The notes beneath the pieces were generated by a model, which made no database searches, was not told the origin of the DNA, and was given only the letters and a program-made list of their open reading frames with translations. A DNA stretch of 10,436 nt from CAZOWL01 sp964583605 (GTDB lineage Bacteria; Pseudomonadota; Gammaproteobacteria; Chromatiales; Chromatiaceae), in the NCBI GenBank assembly GCA_964583605.1, contig CAZOWL010000122.1, positions 1 through 10,436 on the forward strand, read 5' to 3'. The first letter of the stretch is position 1, and the number at the start of each line of letters is the position of its first letter. Made by a program: the position numbers and the translations under genes. This document shows positions 7,617 through 10,436 of the stretch, piece by piece.

Positions 7617-7632
7617 TCAAATGACGCAATGC

Positions 7633-7655
7633 AACGGCCGATGCGCCCGGCCGTT
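7633..7655 (-). promoter_or_regulatory. GC-rich hairpin just upstream of the cyclase start codon
   Basis: AACGGCCG (7633-7640) and CGGCCGTT (7648-7655) are perfect eight-base arms around a seven-base loop, in the gap between the Crp/Fnr gene and the cyclase. On the minus-strand transcript it ends 16 bases before the ATG, in the region a ribosome would cover. It could lower cyclase translation, protect a processed mRNA end, or weaken read-through. No T-run follows, so a simple terminator is unlikely. Confidence 0.4.
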
Positions 7656-7721
7656 CGCGATGCCGGCCAGGATGCTGTTGGATGGGTAGCGGCTCACCGC
7701 CATGAGGCCGAGCGGGCAGAG

Positions 7722-8363
7722 TCAGTACTTGGCCGGGAGCCTTTTCAGAAGGACCAGACGCCGGCCCTCGGTGGTCAGATAGCCTCCGTCACGCAGATCG
7801 CCGAGAATCTTGCTCACCATCTCACGACAGGCCCCAACCCGGTAGGCCAGCTCTTGATGCGTGTACGGCGGTGTCATGCGCAGCCCGTTTTCTTCCACAG
7901 CCACCTCGTTGAGAAATTTACCGAGGCGAAGGTAGACGTCGCCGAGGGCGAGATCGCTGACCGATTCCGTGAGGATCTTGATCCGATGCGCGAGCAGCCG
8001 CACCAGGTTGAGGGCGATACTCGGTTGCTCGGCGAGGCACTGGAGGAATGACCGCTTGGTCAGCACGAGAAACAGCGAGTCCTCTATCGTCATCACCGAT
8101 GCGGTGCGCGGTATGTCCCCCACCAGGGCCAGCTCTCCCAGCTGCGCGCCGGGTCCAAGCTCATTCAGCACGATCTCCTTGCCCTTGTCATCGGCGACGT
8201 AGGTCTTGACCCGGCCCTCCAGCAGCAGATATAGGGTGTTCGCCTCGTCACCGAGCTCCATGATGACGGTGTTCTTGCGGTAGGCCCTCTTGACCGCGTG
8301 CTCGGCGATTGCAGCGAGCTCCTCCGGTGCAAGACCGTCGAATAGTGGTATCTCCGCCAGCAC
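7722..8363 (-). CDS. Crp/Fnr-family cyclic-nucleotide-binding transcription regulator
   Basis: This 213-residue protein has a cyclic-nucleotide-binding domain (about 5-115), a dimerisation helix (about 112-138) and a C-terminal winged helix-turn-helix. The phosphate-binding cassette reads GELALVGDIPRTASV (76-90), with Glu77 and Arg86 at the positions that hold the cyclic nucleotide ribose and phosphate in CRP. The DNA-binding part is THQELAYRVGACREMVSKIL (about 168-187), close to the CRP recognition-helix pattern. There is no N-terminal Cys cluster, so it is not an oxygen-sensing FNR. It starts at GTG 8363, with GAGAG (8370-8374) six bases upstream and an in-frame TGA shortly before. It is followed 105 bases later by the CHASE2 cyclase, which makes that enzyme's product its most likely effector. 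Which genes it controls cannot be read here; no TGTGA-N6-TCACA site was found. Confidence 0.9.
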   Translation of the reverse strand: MLAEIPLFDGLAPEELAAIAEHAVKRAYRKNTVIMELGDEANTLYLLLEGRVKTYVADDKGKEIVLNELGPGAQLGELALVGDIPRTASVMTIEDSLFLVLTKRSFLQCLAEQPSIALNLVRLLAHRIKILTESVSDLALGDVYLRLGKFLNEVAVEENGLRMTPPYTHQELAYRVGACREMVSKILGDLRDGGYLTTEGRRLVLLKRLPAKY

Positions 8364-8423
8364 AATGAGCTCTCAACAGGGGGAATCGCAGCGAAGAATA
8401 ACGCAGAGAGGGCGTTTTCGCGA

Positions 8424-8435
8424 CCGACCGGTCGG
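8424..8435. promoter_or_regulatory. 12-bp perfect palindrome upstream of the Crp/Fnr gene
   Basis: CCGACCGGTCGG is perfectly self-complementary and lies about 60 bases before the GTG start of the Crp/Fnr gene. It could be an operator for that or another dimeric regulator. In such GC-rich DNA it may also be chance. Confidence 0.2.
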
Positions 8436-8472
8436 CACGGGCCGGGCCTCGGTTCGGGTGCGGCCTCAGCAT

Positions 8473-8537
8473 AACGATCATGTGGGGCGAGGCGACATTT
8501 CATGGTCCGGGGTCGCTCGGCTCGCCCCAAGGTCGTT
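8473..8537 (-). repeat. Palindromic dispersed repeat, inverted and shortened copy C
   Basis: AACGATCATGTGGGGCGAG (from 8473) faces CTCGCCCCAAGGTCGTT (ending 8537). Read on the minus strand, the loop contains CCCCGGACCATGAAATG. Copy B reads CCCCGGACGATGAAATG there, so the relation is more than shared stem bases, and the copy is inverted relative to A and B. The CCCTCACCCCAACC segment is present only as a doubtful degenerate match in the flank at about 8450-8462. It lies in the 256-base gap between the UbiB-type pseudogene and the Crp/Fnr gene; I see no gene in that gap. Confidence 0.65.
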
Positions 8538-8619
8538 AGGCTGGCGGCTCGATCACGATCTTCCGATCCCCATCGGTGCCTGGATCAGGCCTTGACCCAG
8601 GCAAGCCTGGCGCACGGAT

Positions 8620-9667
8620 TCAGCCTTCTGTCCAACGTCTGCCAAGAGTCTGCGTCATCCAATATCGGGTCGCATAGAAGGGCACACCGAACATCAGCTG
8701 GGCCAGATCCAGGTTCGAGAGACGCGTCGCGAAGGAACGGGACGCCGGGAGGGAGACCCAGCGCAACGGCCACTCGGCGGCGAGATGCTGGATGAGCTCG
8801 ACGAAGAAGGCCTCGTCGATCGCGTCGGCCCCGGGCGCCACGTCAGCGATCACGCCCTCGAGGGTGTGCAGGCCCTTGCGGAACAGGAGTAGGTCAGCGC
8901 CCGCCTGCAGTCGCGCTTGTTCGAAGGCGTCATCCAGTAAGCCAACGACCCACCTGAAATCCGGTGGCTTTCCGCAGCGGATCGGCTGCAGGTGGCGGCG
9001 CACGACGGGAAGCAGACGCCCCGCGTCGCCTGCCGGCGACTCAGAGAGCCGGGCGAGCATCTCGACGACCCGCCGCTCGTCGAGCGTCAGCGCACCGACC
9101 AAGACATGCACGATCGCCTCTCTGTGGTGAGGCGCCAGGCTCCCGGCCAACCTCCGCGAGGAGCGCGAGCTCGAGGTCCAGCCGCTTGTCGATGCCGGGC
9201 TTGAGGATCTTGAAGACGCCGTTCGCGTCCCGGTCGCGGTAGCCGATCACCACCGCGACGCTGGCCTCGGCGATCGCCGTTGGCTCCAATACGATGCCGA
9301 GCCGATCCAGGTCGCCGAGCTCGTGGCGGAGCGCCCGGCGTAGCGCTACGACGGGCACACGGGGAGACAAGGCCTCGAGCTTGCTGAGCTCGCGCCGCAG
9401 CACCGGGTCGAGGCGCCGATCGCGAGCGAGCGCCTGGCCGAGCTTGTGCAGCACTGGGCACTGTTGCACCAGGGCCCCGAGCCGCTGCGTTGTTGTCGCC
9501 GCGCTCGGTAGGGCCGCCTGGGTGCTGAGGAGCTCTCGCTGGCCGGCGGCCGGCAGGCCCGAGAGAAAGATCACCAGCGCCTCGCGGATCGGGCGCGCGA
9601 AGTGGGTGATCGCGTCGCTGAGCAGGACGCGGATCGCCGTCTCGTCGATCAGCTCGCTCCAATCCAC
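8620..9667 (-). pseudogene. UbiB/ABC1 (AarF)-type atypical kinase, broken by internal deletion and frame change
   Basis: Two pieces of one gene are seen. The first (9667 to about 9146) has the family's KLGQ motif at residues 75-78 (HKLGQALARDRRLDP), an Ala-rich loop AEASVA at 133-138 (AAAS-like), and VFKILKPGI with the beta-3 Lys153. It stays recognisable to ELALLAEVG and then becomes nonsense, ending at 9041. The second piece, in another frame from about 9150 to 8620, resumes with GSLAPHHREAIVHVLVGAL, which in UbiB follows the catalytic DFG region, and continues with LLLFRKGLHTLEGV, a normal C-terminal part. Roughly 130-150 residues between them are absent, including the DxxxxN and DFG-type catalytic and metal-binding residues. 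An active enzyme would support ubiquinone synthesis; this one cannot bind ATP normally. It starts at GTG 9667, with an in-frame TAG upstream, 18 bases after the Uma2 gene. An assembly deletion is the main alternative to real decay. Confidence 0.75.
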
Positions 9668-9685
9668 GGGCGCTGGGCGGCGTTG

Positions 9686-10378
9686 CTATAGCGCAGCAGG
9701 GGGCTCAGCAGGGGGCTCAGCAGGGGGCTCAGCAGGGGGCTCAGCAGGGGCCTCAGCAGGGGCCTCAGCAGGATCCTCGGCGCGCAGCGCGTCTCGGTAG
9801 GCCCGGATTGCTTCGGAGGTTGTTGGCCGGTCGATGAAGTGGGTGAGCTGATCGAGATCTATCCCGGGCAGGACATCGCTCGATGTGAGCGGCGCGTAGC
9901 GCTCGCCGCGCAGGCCGTAAGCTTGAATGCGCCCGTTGCGCCAGTACCAGACCTCGGCCACGCCGAGCTGACGGTAGATCTCCAATTTGTCGATCCGGCC
10001 ATAGGTCCAGACGACCTCGATGGCCAGGTGCGGCCGGGCGGCCTCCTCGGCCCCGAAGACATAGCATTCATCTGGCTCCGCGCCGCGGGCGCGGGCCTTG
10101 TCCTTGAGGGTCCAGGAGCCGTAGGTCGAGAAGAGAATGTCCCGCTCTAGACAGTAGGTCTCCACAAGGCAACCGATCACGGATTTGAGACCTTCGTGGG
10201 TCTGAGACGGGCTCATGATCTCAACGACTCCCTCGAGATAGGCGATGCGGGGCGCCGAATGCTCGCCGCGCATCGTGAGCAGACGCTCGTAGTCTGCCCA
10301 GCTGATGCCGGAGAGATGGATGATGTGGTCCTCGACGGCTCGTCCGTCGTGCTGCTCGTACTGGGCTTGGGTATACAT
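9686..10378 (-). CDS. Uma2-family protein (PD-(D/E)XK nuclease fold, DUF820)
   Basis: This 230-residue protein follows the Uma2 pattern: WADYERLLTMRGE, then YLEGVVEIMSPSQTHEG (about 47-63), then the nuclease-like core. The probable catalytic residues are Asp103 in AEPDECYVFG, Glu121 in HLAIEVVW and Lys131 in RIDKLEIYRQLGVAEVWYW. The family has the PD-(D/E)XK fold, is often present in many copies, and its members have no agreed cellular role; a nuclease function is plausible, not shown. Residues about 200-230 are an unusual tail of Pro, Ala and Glu, encoded by the 12-bp tandem repeat at 9694-9777. The ATG at 10378 is preceded by AGGA (10388-10391 on the plus strand) at a nine-base spacing. It is the first gene of the minus-strand run, and the broken UbiB-type gene follows 18 bases downstream. 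No partner antitoxin or restriction gene is seen. Confidence 0.88.
   Translation of the reverse strand: MYTQAQYEQHDGRAVEDHIIHLSGISWADYERLLTMRGEHSAPRIAYLEGVVEIMSPSQTHEGLKSVIGCLVETYCLERDILFSTYGSWTLKDKARARGAEPDECYVFGAEEAARPHLAIEVVWTYGRIDKLEIYRQLGVAEVWYWRNGRIQAYGLRGERYAPLTSSDVLPGIDLDQLTHFIDRPTTSEAIRAYRDALRAEDPAEAPAEAPAEPPAEPPAEPPAEPPAAL
9694..9777 (-). repeat. 12-bp tandem repeat, seven units, coding the C-terminal tail of the Uma2 protein
   Basis: Read on the plus strand the unit is CAGCAGGGGGCT. Units at 9694, 9706, 9718 and 9730 are identical, those at 9742 and 9754 differ at one base (GGGGCCT), and the one at 9766 is more diverged (GGATCCT). On the minus strand each unit codes four residues (AEPP, or AEAP in variants). 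The period is a multiple of three, so copy-number change keeps the frame. The identical units lie at the 3' end of the gene, which suggests recent expansion there. Confidence 0.93.
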
Positions 10379-10436
10379 GGCTGTCAGTCCTAGGGAACGA
10401 CTCAGTACAGAAACTAGGCGTAATCGAAGGATCGGA

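Noticed and set aside
7082..7624. Plus-strand open frame of 180 codons opposite the cyclase N-terminus
   Set aside because: Arg/Pro-rich composition with no domain; it is antisense to a well-supported CHASE2 coding region.
7722..8363. Oxygen-sensing FNR identity for the Crp/Fnr protein
   Set aside because: There is no N-terminal cysteine cluster; the cyclic-nucleotide cassette with Glu77 and Arg86 fits a nucleotide-binding member better.
9041..9150. Programmed frameshift in the UbiB/ABC1-type gene
   Set aside because: A frameshift alone would leave the kinase core present. The core is absent and the two pieces are from well-separated parts of the family fold, so a deletion explains it better. 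No slippery heptamer was noted at the junction.
9694..9777. CRISPR array
   Set aside because: The 12-bp units are contiguous with no spacers and lie in frame inside a coding region.

Overview
The window looks like chromosomal DNA of a GC-rich Gram-negative bacterium. A proteobacterium, probably a gammaproteobacterium, fits best. The reasons are a protein with an outer-membrane-barrel-like C-terminus, a GlcF-like Fe-S protein, a UbiB/ABC1-type gene remnant, a Crp/Fnr regulator, and intergenic repeats containing a CCCTCACCCCAACCCTCTCCC-type segment that I recall from proteobacterial genomes. No rRNA, tRNA, CRISPR array, transposase or integrase was seen.

Left edge (1-737): two redox genes are divergently transcribed. 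The minus strand carries the N-terminus of a GlcF-like protein with two CxxCxxCxxxCP clusters, cut by the window edge. The plus strand carries a small thioredoxin-fold [2Fe-2S] ferredoxin. A gene-free leader (738-1060) follows, with a possible -10 box and an inverted repeat.

Centre (1061-8363): this is the most interesting part. On the plus strand are a 1100-residue secreted protein (signal peptide, FecR domain, TPR array, TonB-receptor-like C-terminal barrel) and then a 143-residue putative lipoprotein. Facing them on the minus strand are a Crp/Fnr-type regulator and a 777-residue CHASE2 class III nucleotide cyclase. The arrangement suggests an envelope-sensing cyclic-nucleotide circuit: periplasmic/outer-membrane partner, CHASE2 sensor cyclase, cyclic-nucleotide-binding transcription factor. 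That functional link is an inference from gene order and domains. The cyclase keeps its metal-binding and transition-state residues but has Asp and Arg at the two purine-selecting positions, so its product cannot be read from sequence.

Right part (8364-10436): a Uma2-family gene (PD-(D/E)XK nuclease fold) ends in a 12-bp tandem repeat coding a Pro/Ala/Glu tail. It is followed 18 bases later by a UbiB/ABC1-type pseudogene. That pseudogene's two ends are recognisable, but they lie in different frames and the whole catalytic core between them is missing.

Three copies of a palindromic intergenic repeat tie the region together. Two are full copies of about 128 bp in direct orientation, flanking the lipoprotein gene (4417-4543 and 5139-5268). 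The third is a palindrome-only, inverted copy upstream of the Crp/Fnr gene (8473-8537).
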